Origin: DALYJJ01 sp031969915
GTDB lineage: Bacteria > Acidobacteriota > Terriglobia > Bryobacterales > Bryobacteraceae
Direction: 5' to 3'
Assembly (NCBI GenBank): GCA_031969915.1
Contig: DALYJJ010000024.1
Span: 1-54,712 of the forward strand
Length of the DNA stretch: 54,712 bases
Made by a program: the position numbers and the translations under genes. Positions within the stretch are counted from its first letter, which is position 1, and every line of letters begins with the position of its first letter. The notes under the pieces are model-generated. The model did not search any database, had not been told where the DNA came from, and saw only the letters and a list, made by a program, of their open reading frames with translations. Positions 9,610-18,960 of the stretch are shown piece after piece.

Positions 9610-10815
9610 ATGCCGAGCGCCCTCGCCGCCCAAGAAATCATCGACCTGGAACGCCAGTTTTTGCTGCAGAATTATGCCCGCTACAACCTGGTGCTCAAGC
9701 GCGGCGACGGCTGCTGGCTCTACGATCTGGACGGACGCCGCTACCTCGATCTGCTGAGCGGAATCGGGGTCAATGCACTCGGCCACAACCACCCGCGCAT
9801 CAACGCCGTGATCCGGGAGCAAGCCGGCCTGCTGATTCACTCCTCGAATCTCTACTATCACGAGTACCAGGGGCCGCTTGCCAAGGTTTTGGCCGAAACA
9901 AGCGGCCTGGATCGGGTTTTCTTTTGCAACTCGGGCACCGAGGCCATGGAGGGCGCAATCAAGATGATTCGCTCGCACGGCCGCAAGCGCTCGCCGGAGA
10001 AGTTCGAGATCGTCTCGCTCGACAACTCCTTCCACGGGCGCACGATGGGCGCGCTCTCGCTCACCGGCCAACCGAAGTACCGCGAGCCTTTCGAACCTCT
10101 GCTGAGCGGCGTGAAGTTCGTGCCGCGCCGCGACGACGCCGCGCTGGAAGCCGCGGTGAGCGAACGCACGGCGGGCATCGTGCTGGAATCCATACAGGGC
10201 GAAGGCGGCATCTATCCGGTGTGCGAACGCTTCCTACGGAAGGCGCGCGAGCTGGCAGACCGATTCGACGCGCTGCTGGTTTTCGATGAGATCCAGAGCG
10301 GCGTCGGCCGCCCGGGCCGCCACTATGCGTTCCAGTCGCATCAGCCGCCGGTGAAGCCCGACGTGCTGGCCATCGCCAAGCCCATCGCGTGCGGCCTGCC
10401 GCTCGGAGCGCTGATGGTCAACGAACGGGCGGCCTCCACCATCGCGCCCGGCATGCACGGAACCACGTTCGGAGGCAGCGCGCTGGCTTGCCGTGTCGCG
10501 CTGGAGTTCTACGACATTCTGCGCGACCTGATGCCGCGCATGGCGCGCGTGGGCGAGTACTTCCGCTCCGGGCTGCGCGAGCTGGCCGCGCGGCATCCCG
10601 TGATCAAAGAGATCCGCGGCGAAGGTCTGATGTTCGGCATGGAACTCGACGCGCCGTGCAAGCACCTGGTGGGCGCCGCGCAGGAAGCGGGCCTGTTGAT
10701 CAACGTCACGCATGACACGACTGTCCGCATGCTGCCGCCGTACATCATCGAGCAGGCGGAGGTGGACATTGCGCTCGAGGGACTGGACCGCATTCTCAAG
10801 AACGCGCAAGCATAG
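9610..10815 (+). CDS. Class III PLP-dependent aminotransferase
   Basis: The 401-residue fold-type I aminotransferase belongs to the acetylornithine/ornithine/4-aminobutyrate group. The PLP-phosphate loop CNSGTEAMEGAIK is near residues 106-118, the cofactor-ring Asp226 is in FDEIQSGVG, and Lys257 in AIAKPIACG is the Schiff-base lysine. Length is usual. The ATG at 9610 follows a TACAAT box and lacks a ribosome site. An upstream start at 9556 would overlap the previous gene and adds 18 residues unlike the family. The amino donor cannot be told from the sequence; neighbours do not include arginine genes, so argD would be an over-call. Confidence 0.9.
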   Translation: MPSALAAQEIIDLERQFLLQNYARYNLVLKRGDGCWLYDLDGRRYLDLLSGIGVNALGHNHPRINAVIREQAGLLIHSSNLYYHEYQGPLAKVLAETSGLDRVFFCNSGTEAMEGAIKMIRSHGRKRSPEKFEIVSLDNSFHGRTMGALSLTGQPKYREPFEPLLSGVKFVPRRDDAALEAAVSERTAGIVLESIQGEGGIYPVCERFLRKARELADRFDALLVFDEIQSGVGRPGRHYAFQSHQPPVKPDVLAIAKPIACGLPLGALMVNERAASTIAPGMHGTTFGGSALACRVALEFYDILRDLMPRMARVGEYFRSGLRELAARHPVIKEIRGEGLMFGMELDAPCKHLVGAAQEAGLLINVTHDTTVRMLPPYIIEQAEVDIALEGLDRILKNAQA

Positions 10816-10818
10816 AAT
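10813..10818 (+). promoter_or_regulatory. -10-like box upstream of oxidoreductase start
   Basis: TAGAAT overlaps the stop codon of the aminotransferase and ends 6 bases before the GTG at 10825, the same spacing as at 9598-9610. This suggests a leaderless transcript; no -35 is apparent. Confidence 0.45.
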
Positions 10819-10824
10819 GTGGGG

Positions 10825-12010
10825 GTGACTCCCCGCAGAACCGTACTTCGCGCCGCGGCCCTCACCGCGGCTTCCTACTCGAAGATCCTCGGTGCGAACG
10901 ATCGCGTGCGCCTGGGCCTCAGCGGCGCCGGTGGACGCGGTGTCTACGTCATGAAGACCTTCCAGAAGGAGCCGGGCGTGGAAGTCGCGGCGATCTGCGA
11001 CGTCTACGGAGCTCGTATTGACGAGGCACTCACCTCCGCTCCCGGAGCGCGCGCCTTCACCGATCACCGTCAACTCGTCGAGATGAAGGATCTCGACGCG
11101 GTCCTGATCGGCACGCCGGATCATTGGCACGCGCAGCAGGCCATCGATGCGATGAATGCGGGTAAGGACGTGTACGTCGAGAAGCCGCTCACGCTGCGCC
11201 GCGAGGAGGGCCCGCAGATCGTGCGCGCCGCGCGCGTGAACCATCGCATTTGCCAGGTGGGCATGCAGCAGCGTTCGGGGCGGATCTACCTGGAGGCGCA
11301 GGAGCGCTTCATTCGCACCGGCCGCCTGGGCAAGATCACAACGGCCAAGCTGGTCTGGCACGGCGGCCCCGTGCGCGCGTTCCGTTCGCCCGTCGCGGCG
11401 AAGCCGTCGAACCTCGATTGGGACCGTTTCCTGGGCCAGGTGAAATGGCGCGAATGGAATCCCTTCATGTATTTCAACTACCGCGCGTTTCTCCCTGACT
11501 TCGGCGGCGGCAAGATCACCGATCTGTTCACGCATTTGGGTGGACGTGGTGCACATGTACCTGGAGGACGATGGTCCCGTCGCCGCCACCGCCGCGGCGG
11601 GCATCTATCACGACATGCAGGACGGCCGGACGGCGCCCGACACGATTCACCTGATGGTGCAATACCGCAAGGGCTTCACGGTCACTTTCGAATCGACCGC
11701 GCTGCCCAACATGCCCGACTACCACATTGAGTTCCTGGGCACCGAGGGCAAGCTGTGGATCAACCGGAACCGCTATGAGTTCCTGGCTGCCGAGAAGGGC
11801 GCCGTGCCGGAGAAGACGAGTATCCCGGGCGATATCACAACGGACCACGTGCAGAATTTCCTGGAGTGCTGCCGCTCGCGGCGGATGCCCACCGCGGACG
11901 CGTACATCGGCCACCGGTCGGTGCAGGTCTCGCATCTTTGCGTGCAGTCGTACCTGGAGAAGCGCACCATCCGCTTCGACCCCGACCGTGAAGAGGTTCT
12001 GCCCGGCTGA
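10825..12010 (+). pseudogene. Gfo/Idh/MocA-family oxidoreductase, one-base frameshift
   Basis: The N-terminal part (10825 to about 11534) has a twin-arginine-like leader (RRTVLRAAALTAA), a Rossmann domain and the family motif EKP in YVEKPLTL. The C-terminal part (about 11538-12010) is in the next frame and continues the family fold with HIEFLGTEGKLWINR. At 11535-11537 the run TTT would need to be TT. With one T removed, the reading goes smoothly from KITDLFTH into WVDVVHMYLEDDGP and gives one protein of about 394 residues. Such proteins are exported NAD(P)-dependent sugar oxidoreductases or their relatives. The lesion may be a real recent mutation or an error at a short homopolymer. The start GTG at 10825 is favoured over GTG 10819 by the TAGAAT spacing. 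Confidence 0.85.
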
Positions 12011-12075
12011 TCGCGGGAGCACTCGACTGTACCCGCGCGCTGTGCTTCCCGCGTCTGTTGGCGCAGGAGGACGCA

Positions 12076-12540
12076 ATGAGGCACTCGATCATCGGTGCGA
12101 GCCTGCTACTCTTCGCGGGCGGCGCCTTCGCGCAGTGGCGCGACGACGACTGGGGACGGCGGCGCGACGGGCGCTGGCCGGATGGAGGCTTCGGGCAGGG
12201 CAGCCCGGTGGTGGTTGACCGCGTCCTCTCGCGCCTGGAGCGTTCGCGGTCGTACTTCGCTGTGAACGGCCATGACCGCCGGCACTTTGAGCGCGCGCGG
12301 CAGGATCTCATTCGCTTCCGCGAAGGCTGGTTTCGCGGCAAGTTCGAGCGCGGCCGTCTGGACGGTGCGATCGATCACCTGAAGGACATCGCGGGTTCGG
12401 ATCGTGTGCACCCGCGCGAACGGCAGGCGTTCTGGAACGATATCTACGCGCTGCGCGACTTCCGCGCCAGCCGCGGACAGTCGAACGCCGGATGGGGAGG
12501 CTGGGGCGGCGGCCGGCGCTGGCCCGACTCCCGTTGGTGA
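12076..12540 (+). CDS. Small secreted protein of unknown function
   Basis: The 154-residue protein starts at the ATG at 12076, 5 bases after AGGAGG. A signal peptide (residues 1-19, ending GAFA) is followed by a strongly charged, Arg/Asp/Trp-rich segment. A likely helical central region (about 55-135) has repeated Arg/Phe/Glu patterns, and the tail is Gly/Trp/Arg-rich. No catalytic motif is seen and I do not recognise the family. It probably works outside the cytoplasmic membrane. It sits alone between the frameshifted oxidoreductase and the prolyl isomerase. Confidence 0.7.
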   Translation: MRHSIIGASLLLFAGGAFAQWRDDDWGRRRDGRWPDGGFGQGSPVVVDRVLSRLERSRSYFAVNGHDRRHFERARQDLIRFREGWFRGKFERGRLDGAIDHLKDIAGSDRVHPRERQAFWNDIYALRDFRASRGQSNAGWGGWGGGRRWPDSRW

Positions 12541-12606
12541 AGTGAACCCTCGGCCGGGGGCGCCGCCGCGCCTCCGGCAACCCGTCCCGCCTCCGAGTCC
12601 CGCTGC

Positions 12607-12612
12607 TATAAT
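12607..12612 (+). promoter_or_regulatory. Consensus -10 box upstream of prolyl isomerase
   Basis: A perfect TATAAT in GC-rich sequence, 119 bases before the start codon at 12732. It would give a leader of roughly 110 bases. No good -35 is visible 16-18 bases upstream. The gap 12541-12731 holds no other feature I can support. Confidence 0.4.
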
Positions 12613-12731
12613 CGGGAAGAAGTCGTTGTCCCGGCACACCGCAGTAGTCCCTTGTCTACACATCAGCGTGGGGCGTTTCGGGTTTCTGACCCGTGCCCGC
12701 TTGCCGGCGATCGACCGAGGAGAAGGTACGC

Positions 12732-14666
12732 ATGTTTGATCTCTTCCGCAGCCGAGAGAAGTCCGTCCGTTATCTGATGGGCGCGCTCCTCACCGTGGTT
12801 GCCCTGTCGATGGTGATAACGCTGGTTCCCGGCTACGGTACGGGCGGCAGCCAGAATAACCCCGTCCTGGCGACGATCGGGAAAGAAGAGATCACCCTGC
12901 GCGAGGCGCAACTGAACCTCTCGGCCGCCATACGCGACGCGCGGATTCCTCCGGAGATCGCCGAGCACTACGTGCCGATGTACATCAACGGCATGATCTC
13001 CGAGCGGGCCACGGCTCACTACGCGCGCGAACTCGGCTTACAGGTGACCGAGGAGGAGGTTTCGCGCACCATTCGGATTCTCGTCCCGCAGTTGTTCGAC
13101 CAGAGCGGCAACTTCGTGGGCCGCGATGTCTATGCGCAGTTCCTCGCTCAGCAGAACCTGACCATCCCGCAGTTCGAAGAGAACGTGAAGCGCCAACTGC
13201 TGCTCAAGAAGCTGGAGGATTTGGTGGTGGAGGGCGCGGTGGTCAGCCGGGCTGACGTCGAGCGGCAATTCCGCAAGGAGCAGGAGAAGATCAAACTTGC
13301 GTGGGTCGCGATGAACCCGCAGCAGTACCGGTCGCAAGCGGCCGTATCCGCGGAGGAAGTCAAGGCGGCATTTGAGAAGTCGAGGGCGCAGTACAACTCG
13401 GCGGAAAAGCGGAGCGCCCAGGTGCTCTCGCTGGACGAGGAGTCGCTGGCGGCGACTATGCAAATGAGCGACGCGGAGCTTCGCCGCGCCTACGATTCGC
13501 AGAAGGAGCGCTTCCGCAGCCCGGAGCGCGTGAAGGTGCGCCATATTCTGCTGAAGACCACCGAGAAACCGAAGGACGAGGTGCCCAAGATCCGGGCGAA
13601 GGCGGAGGATCTGCTCAAGCAGATTCGCGGCGGCGCGGACTTTGCCGAACTCGCCAAGAAGAATTCAGAGGATACCGTTTCGGCGGTCAACGGCGGTTCG
13701 ATGGACTGGATCACGCGCGGCCAGACGGTGGCGAATTTTGAGAAGACGTCGTTCTCCCTGAAGCCGAAAGAGATCAGCAGCGTCATCGAAACCGAATACG
13801 GCTTTCACATCGTGCAACTCCTGGAGAAAGAGGACGCGCGGTTGAAGCCGTTTGAAGAAGTGAAGGCGGAGCTCGCCTCCGAGGGCCGCAAACAGGCGGT
13901 GATCGAGAGGCTGCAGGCGACGGCAGACCAGGCCCGGGAAGCGCTGGCGAAGAACCCGGCCAGCGGGGAAGCGATCGCTCGCCAGTTCGGCATGAAGTTT
14001 TCCAAGGCGGAGCGGATCGAGCGGGAAGGCGTGATCCCGGAGGTGGGCCTCGCGCAGGAATTGAGCGAGGCGATCTTCGCGGCGCAGCGCGGCGCGGTTA
14101 CGCCGGTGTCGCAGGTGGCCGGCAACAAGCTGGCCTTCGCGGTGGTGACGGACATCCAGCCATCGCGCCCGTCGGAGTTCAGCGAGGTGGAAAACGAGGT
14201 CCGCGAGAAACTGCTGACGGAGAAGGCGGGGCAGATCGCCCAACAGAAGGCGACCGAGTTCCAGAACCGGCTGAAAGCGGCGAACAATGATCTCGAGAAG
14301 ATCGCCAAGGAAATGAACCTCACGGTGAAGACCACCGGTGAGTTCACTCGCACGGGCACTCCGGAGGGCATCGGGGCGGCCAGTTACGTGGCGGACGCGT
14401 TCACGAAGGAAGTGGGCGGCGTCATCGGGCCGATTACCATCCCCGGCGGCTCGCTGTACGCGAAGGTGGTTCAGAAGATCCCCGCGGACCCCGCCTTGAT
14501 GGGCCCCGAAACCGCGAAGATCCAGCAGAACCTCAAGCAGGAGAAAGTTCGTGAACGGCGCGACCTGCTCTCCGACAGCATCGTTGCGCGCCTCACCAAG
14601 AGCGGAAAGATCAAGATCCACCAGGACGTGATGAACCGGCTGGTGGCGGCGTACCGCCGTGGCTAG
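12732..14666 (+). CDS. ppiD: Membrane-anchored peptidyl-prolyl isomerase (PpiD/SurA-like)
   Basis: The 644-residue protein starts at the ATG at 12732, after the purine-rich GAGGAGAAGG. One membrane segment (about residues 17-36) is followed by a SurA-N-like chaperone region with repeated long helices (about 50-210). A parvulin rotamase domain (about 255-365) begins with VRHILLKT and ends with the family-typical YGFHIVQLLE. A second helical/PPIase-like region follows. This layout matches PpiD, a periplasm-facing folding helper tethered to the inner membrane. DedA follows after 15 bases and is probably in the same transcript. Confidence 0.85.
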   Translation: MFDLFRSREKSVRYLMGALLTVVALSMVITLVPGYGTGGSQNNPVLATIGKEEITLREAQLNLSAAIRDARIPPEIAEHYVPMYINGMISERATAHYARELGLQVTEEEVSRTIRILVPQLFDQSGNFVGRDVYAQFLAQQNLTIPQFEENVKRQLLLKKLEDLVVEGAVVSRADVERQFRKEQEKIKLAWVAMNPQQYRSQAAVSAEEVKAAFEKSRAQYNSAEKRSAQVLSLDEESLAATMQMSDAELRRAYDSQKERFRSPERVKVRHILLKTTEKPKDEVPKIRAKAEDLLKQIRGGADFAELAKKNSEDTVSAVNGGSMDWITRGQTVANFEKTSFSLKPKEISSVIETEYGFHIVQLLEKEDARLKPFEEVKAELASEGRKQAVIERLQATADQAREALAKNPASGEAIARQFGMKFSKAERIEREGVIPEVGLAQELSEAIFAAQRGAVTPVSQVAGNKLAFAVVTDIQPSRPSEFSEVENEVREKLLTEKAGQIAQQKATEFQNRLKAANNDLEKIAKEMNLTVKTTGEFTRTGTPEGIGAASYVADAFTKEVGGVIGPITIPGGSLYAKVVQKIPADPALMGPETAKIQQNLKQEKVRERRDLLSDSIVARLTKSGKIKIHQDVMNRLVAAYRRG

Positions 14667-14681
14667 TTCCCGGCGGACCGC

Positions 14682-15347
14682 ATGATCGGGACGCTGCTCG
14701 ACTGGCTGCGCATCCTCACTGACCCCGAGCGGCTGCTGGCCCTGCTGACCACGGTCTTCGGCGGCTGGTATGGTTACGCCCTGCTGTTCGCCATCGTCTT
14801 CGCCGAGACGGGTCTGCTGGTCGGGTTCTTCCTGCCGGGCGATTCCCTTCTGTTCACCGTCGGCGTCGTGGCGGGGGCAGGCGGGCTGGACATCGTCACC
14901 ATCAACATCGTTCTCATCGTGGCGGCGGTGGTGGGCGACGGTGTTGGCTACGCGCTCGGACGCAAGACCGGCGGCGCCATCTTCAGCCGTCCGGATTCAC
15001 GCTTCTTCAAGCGCGAGTATGTCACCCGCACGCACGCGTTCTACGAGAAGCACGGCGGCAAGACCATCGTCTACGCGCGCTTCATTCCGATCGTTCGAAC
15101 GTTCGCTCCCTTCATCGCCGGGGTCGGCGAAATGAGCTACCGCCGCTTCCTTTCGTTCAACCTCTTCGGCGGTATCGGCTGGGTGGTTTTGATGACCACC
15201 ATGGGCTACTTCCTCGGGAACGTCCCGCTCGTGCGCCGGCACTTCGAGAAAGTGATCATCGGCATCATTCTGGTAAGCGTCATGCCCGTCGTGATCGAAG
15301 TTCTAAAGGGGCGGCGGCAGCCGGCGCCGGCCGCCGCGGACGACTGA
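14682..15347 (+). CDS. DedA-family membrane protein
   Basis: The 221-residue integral membrane protein belongs to the DedA/VTT family, which has been linked to undecaprenyl-phosphate or phospholipid flipping and membrane homeostasis. Visible family marks are an early hydrophobic segment with FLPGDSLLF (about 50-60), a basic loop after GYALGRKTG, and RFIPIVRTFAPFIAG (about 128-142) with the conserved R-x-x-P-x-x-R. A last hydrophobic stretch is followed by a basic Ala/Pro tail. The ATG at 14682 is 15 bases after the isomerase stop. The next gene is convergent. Confidence 0.88.
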   Translation: MIGTLLDWLRILTDPERLLALLTTVFGGWYGYALLFAIVFAETGLLVGFFLPGDSLLFTVGVVAGAGGLDIVTINIVLIVAAVVGDGVGYALGRKTGGAIFSRPDSRFFKREYVTRTHAFYEKHGGKTIVYARFIPIVRTFAPFIAGVGEMSYRRFLSFNLFGGIGWVVLMTTMGYFLGNVPLVRRHFEKVIIGIILVSVMPVVIEVLKGRRQPAPAAADD

Positions 15348-15358
15348 GCGCGTCCTTC

Positions 15359-16693
15359 TTACAACTCGCTTAATTGCTCCAACCGGCCGGTGGAATCACC
15401 GATCTTTTCTTCCGGCACACCCATGCGGTCCAGCATCGTCACGAAGAGATTCGTCATCGGTGTGTCCTTCGGATAGCGCACATGACGGCCGGGATGGAAG
15501 TTACCCTTGCCCCGGCCCGCGGCGATCACCGGCAGGTCGTGGTGCCAGTGCCGGTTGCCGTCGGAGAGCCCGCTGCCGTAAACCAGCATCGTGTTGTCGA
15601 GCAGCGTACCATCGCCGTCCTTCACGCTCTTGAACTTCTCCAGCATGCAGGCGAACAACTCCATGTGGAAGACATTGATCTTTGCGATCTTCTCGATCCA
15701 CTCCGGGTTGTTCATGTGGTGCGAAAGGCCGTGATGGCCGTCGGAGACGCCGATCTCGCGATAGGCGCGGTTGGAGCCTTCGCGCGCCATCATCAGCGTC
15801 GAGACGCGCGTGAGATCGGCTTGGAACGCCACCGCCATCAGGTCCATCATGATCTTGACGTAGGCTTCGTACTCCACGGGCACGCCGGAAGGTTTGTCCA
15901 ACGTGGGTACGATGGCGGACTGCTGCTCCGCCGCTTGCAGCCGGCGTTCGATTTCGCGCACGCCATGGAGGTATTCGTCGAGCTTCCGCTGGTCGGTGGG
16001 TCCGAGCGACGCCTTCAGACTCTTTGCGTCTTCGGTCACGAAGTCGAGGATGCTCTTGTTGTAGCGCTGGCGGCGGGCGCGGGCCTCAGCGCTTTCCGAG
16101 AAGTCCGCGTTGCCGAAGAGGCGCTCAAAGACGCTGCGCGGATTGGTCTCCGGCGGCATCGGTGTGCTCTCCGATCGCCAGGAAAGGGAATTCGAGTACG
16201 CGCAGCTATAGCCGGAATCGCAGTTGCCCACCAGGCGGCCGTCCTCGCATCCCAGTTCGAGGGAAGCGAAACGCGTGGCCTTGCCCACATGCTGAGCGGC
16301 GATCTGGTCCACCGACGGTCCGTTCCTGATGTCCGCGCCCGCCGTCTTTCTGGGGTGCACGCCGGTCAGGTAACTGGCGGCGGCGCGCGCGTGGTCGCCT
16401 GGTCCGTCGCCCAGCGCGCGGCCGTTGTGGTGGGTGAGGCCGGAGAGCACCAGGAAGTCGCCGCGGTGCGGCGTGAGCGGCGCCAGGATGCGCGGCAGTT
16501 CGAACGCTTTGCCCTCCGCCGCGGGCGTGAAGTACGGCATGTGGATGCCGTTCGGGACGTAGACGAACGCCATGCGAAGCGGGGCGGGGCCCTTGGTCTT
16601 GGCGAAGGCAGGCGTCATGGCGTCCAACAGGGGCAATGCGAGCGTGGTGCCCAGACCACGCAGGAACGTTCGGCGCGGAAGGTACTTCATCAT
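15359..16693 (-). CDS. DUF1552 protein with Tat signal
   Basis: The 444-residue protein starts with a twin-arginine leader (PRRTFLRGLG, hydrophobic to about residue 30) and continues as a DUF1552 protein, with YVPNGIHMPYFTP and SGLTHHNGRALGDGPGDHA as recognisable marks. Function is unknown; these proteins are almost always encoded next to DUF1592-type cytochrome proteins in Planctomycetes and Acidobacteria. Its ATG overlaps the stop of that gene in ATGA (16690-16693), so it is co-translated with it. Tat export suggests folding, perhaps with a cofactor, before transport. Confidence 0.88.
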   Translation of the reverse strand: MMKYLPRRTFLRGLGTTLALPLLDAMTPAFAKTKGPAPLRMAFVYVPNGIHMPYFTPAAEGKAFELPRILAPLTPHRGDFLVLSGLTHHNGRALGDGPGDHARAAASYLTGVHPRKTAGADIRNGPSVDQIAAQHVGKATRFASLELGCEDGRLVGNCDSGYSCAYSNSLSWRSESTPMPPETNPRSVFERLFGNADFSESAEARARRQRYNKSILDFVTEDAKSLKASLGPTDQRKLDEYLHGVREIERRLQAAEQQSAIVPTLDKPSGVPVEYEAYVKIMMDLMAVAFQADLTRVSTLMMAREGSNRAYREIGVSDGHHGLSHHMNNPEWIEKIAKINVFHMELFACMLEKFKSVKDGDGTLLDNTMLVYGSGLSDGNRHWHHDLPVIAAGRGKGNFHPGRHVRYPKDTPMTNLFVTMLDRMGVPEEKIGDSTGRLEQLSEL

Positions 16694-18933
16694 GCGGTGC
16701 CGGTCCTTTCAGCCCGTCGCCGTTGGAACGGCAGGCTGTTCACGATCTCCAGGATGAGCGTAGAAAACTTGTAGTTGCCGGCCTTGAGCCGGGCCGCGAT
16801 CGACTTGAGGGTGCGGCGGTCGTAGGCTTCCAGGCCGCGGCCCAGGGCGTACGTGAGCATCTTTTCGCTCAGCGCGTAAGCGAACTCGTCTCTACCGTCA
16901 AGGAGGATCTTCTTCAGTTCCGCCGGTCCGGCGAACGATCTTCCGTTGGGCAGCGTGCCCGCGGGCTCGATCGCGTGGCCGCCGTCGTTGAGCCGCCAAC
17001 CGCCGATCGCGTCGTAGTTCTCCAGGCCGAACCCGATCGCATCCATGCGCGCATGGCACGAAGAGCAGACGGCGTTGCTGCGATGCTTCTCCATGCGCTG
17101 GCGCAGTGTCCCGATCAACTGAGATTCGCCCTCTTCGAGCGCTGGAACGTTGGCCGGCGGAGGCGGAGGCGGCGCGCCGAGCAGCGTTTCGAGCACCCAC
17201 TTGCCGCGCATCACCGGAGAGGTTCGAGTCGGGTACGACGAGACGGTGAGCACGCTGGCGTGCGTCAACACGCCGCCACGGTCGCCGGTGGGCAGTTTGA
17301 CGATGCGGAACTGGTCGCCTTCGACGCCGGGCAGCCCGTAGTGGGCCGCCAGACGCTCGTTCAGAAACGTGTACGGCGCGTCCAGGAACTCCAATACGCT
17401 GCGGTCTTCGCGGACGACATTCTCGAAGAACAGCGTGGTTTCCCGATACATGCTGTCGCGAAGTTCTTCGTCGAAGCCGGGGAACTTCTCGGGGTCGGGC
17501 TTCCACTCGGTGAGGTTGCGGATCTGCAGCCACTGGCCCGCGAAGTCCTCCGCCAATGCGCTTGCTCTCCGATCGGCGAGCATGCGCTTCACTTGCGCAT
17601 CGAGCACACCGGGTTCCACCAGCCGCCCCTCGTCCGCCACCCGCGACAACTCCTGGTCGGGCATCGAACGCCAGAGGAAGTACGAGAGCCGCGTGGCCAG
17701 TTCGTGCGCTTCCAGATTCCGTGTGCCATCTCGTTCGATGCGGAAGAGGAAGTTGGGCGAGACCAGGACCGCCTTCAAGACCTGCGCCATGCCCTGCTCG
17801 TGGCTCTCTCCCTCGGCTTGCGCCATTTCCGCGAAGCGCATGAGGCGGTCGACCTCCGCACCGGTGACAGGCCTCCGCCAGGCCCGCCGCGCCAGCCGTG
17901 CCGTGGAGGCGCGGATGCACTGTGCGTTGTGCCCCGCCCGATCGTGCTCGCACGCGAACACTTCGCGATAACCCGGCGGCAGGGCGCCAGAACTCGCGGC
18001 GGCGAACGGCCCGCGGACCTCGATGTGGTCGACCACCATGTTCTGCTGGCGGTCCTTCGGGTCGGTGCCGTCGAACGCGGATGTGGACTCCAGGCGGCCC
18101 GCGATGACATGCTCACCTTCGGGAACCGTCATGCGAAGCACCGCGGGCTTGCGGTACTCGCCATCCAACTCGATCGAGAACAAGCCCGCCTGCCGCCCGT
18201 CGAACAGGACTTCCAGCGAAACCGGGACGAAGCGGCGCTCTTTCTGGCCGCCTGCGCCCACGCGGATTTCGTACTCGGCCGTCTGCGGGAAGTAGTGGCG
18301 CGCGCGGAGGAAGGCCGGGGAATGCGGTCGGTACTCGGCCTTGTGGCGCTCGACGGTCGGCTTCAGCGTTCCTTCCAGGCCGAGCGCCTTTCGGGCGATG
18401 CGCTCGGCTGCCGCCAGGTACTTCTCCATCAGCACTGGCGAAAGCGAAAGCACGTCGCCTATGTTGTCGAAGCCGTAGCCGGCATCGTCGGCCGGAAAAT
18501 CGTCCGCGGGGCGAAAGGCCACACCCAGCAGGTCGCGAATCGTGTTGTTGTACTCGGTGCGGTTCAGGCGGCGCGCGGTGACGCGGCCCGGATCCGGCGG
18601 CGTCAGGCGTTCCCGCCGGTCAAGTTCATCGTCCAGCCAAGCCGCCACTGTGTCGATGTCGTGCTGCTTCGGCCGCGGCGCGCCCTTCGGCGGCATCTCG
18701 CCGGTCTTCAGCTTGTGGACAATCGACTCCCACACCACACGCCGCTCCAGTGTCGCCGGGTGGCGATACTCGACCAGATTCAGCTCACCCGATTTCACAC
18801 TTGCGTTATGACAGGCGATGCAGTTCTTCGTGAGAAAGGGGCGCACGGTGGCGTCGAAGCCAGGCGCCTGCGCGTGCAGGGCCGTGGCGGCGAGCGACGC
18901 TACAATGACTGCGATGCTGTGATTGCCCAGCAT
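16690..18933 (-). CDS. DUF1592-type cytochrome-like protein (PSCyt1 + DUF1587/1595/1592/1588/1585)
   Basis: The 747-residue secreted protein has a signal peptide (residues 1-22), a c-type haem site Cys38-x-x-Cys41-His42, and then the chain of domains of unknown function typical of these proteins. The haem region is followed by MPPKGAPRP and LNRTEYNNTIRDLLG. A central stretch carries LATRLSYFLWRSMPD, and VCSSCHARMDAIGFGLENYD near residue 640 is a second CxxCH-like motif. The ATG at 18933 is used because the signal peptide follows directly; the frame stays open upstream to 19440 but only opposite the next gene. Its partner is DUF1552. The enzymatic role is unknown; a periplasmic redox function on polymers is often suspected. 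Confidence 0.9.
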   Translation of the reverse strand: MLGNHSIAVIVASLAATALHAQAPGFDATVRPFLTKNCIACHNASVKSGELNLVEYRHPATLERRVVWESIVHKLKTGEMPPKGAPRPKQHDIDTVAAWLDDELDRRERLTPPDPGRVTARRLNRTEYNNTIRDLLGVAFRPADDFPADDAGYGFDNIGDVLSLSPVLMEKYLAAAERIARKALGLEGTLKPTVERHKAEYRPHSPAFLRARHYFPQTAEYEIRVGAGGQKERRFVPVSLEVLFDGRQAGLFSIELDGEYRKPAVLRMTVPEGEHVIAGRLESTSAFDGTDPKDRQQNMVVDHIEVRGPFAAASSGALPPGYREVFACEHDRAGHNAQCIRASTARLARRAWRRPVTGAEVDRLMRFAEMAQAEGESHEQGMAQVLKAVLVSPNFLFRIERDGTRNLEAHELATRLSYFLWRSMPDQELSRVADEGRLVEPGVLDAQVKRMLADRRASALAEDFAGQWLQIRNLTEWKPDPEKFPGFDEELRDSMYRETTLFFENVVREDRSVLEFLDAPYTFLNERLAAHYGLPGVEGDQFRIVKLPTGDRGGVLTHASVLTVSSYPTRTSPVMRGKWVLETLLGAPPPPPPANVPALEEGESQLIGTLRQRMEKHRSNAVCSSCHARMDAIGFGLENYDAIGGWRLNDGGHAIEPAGTLPNGRSFAGPAELKKILLDGRDEFAYALSEKMLTYALGRGLEAYDRRTLKSIAARLKAGNYKFSTLILEIVNSLPFQRRRAERTGTA

Positions 18934-18960
18934 GGGAACGCCCAGGATTGCTATTCCTTC

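Noticed and set aside
18901..18919. TACAAT-N7-ATG looking like another leaderless gene start
   Set aside because: The ATG is followed by CTG and then TGA, so no protein can follow; it may instead be the promoter of the hydrolase at 18961.
16636..18960. Long open frame on the plus strand across the DUF1592 gene
   Set aside because: It is antisense to a well-supported gene; its translation is Arg/Val/Gln-rich and featureless. Only the last part, from 18961, is a real protein.
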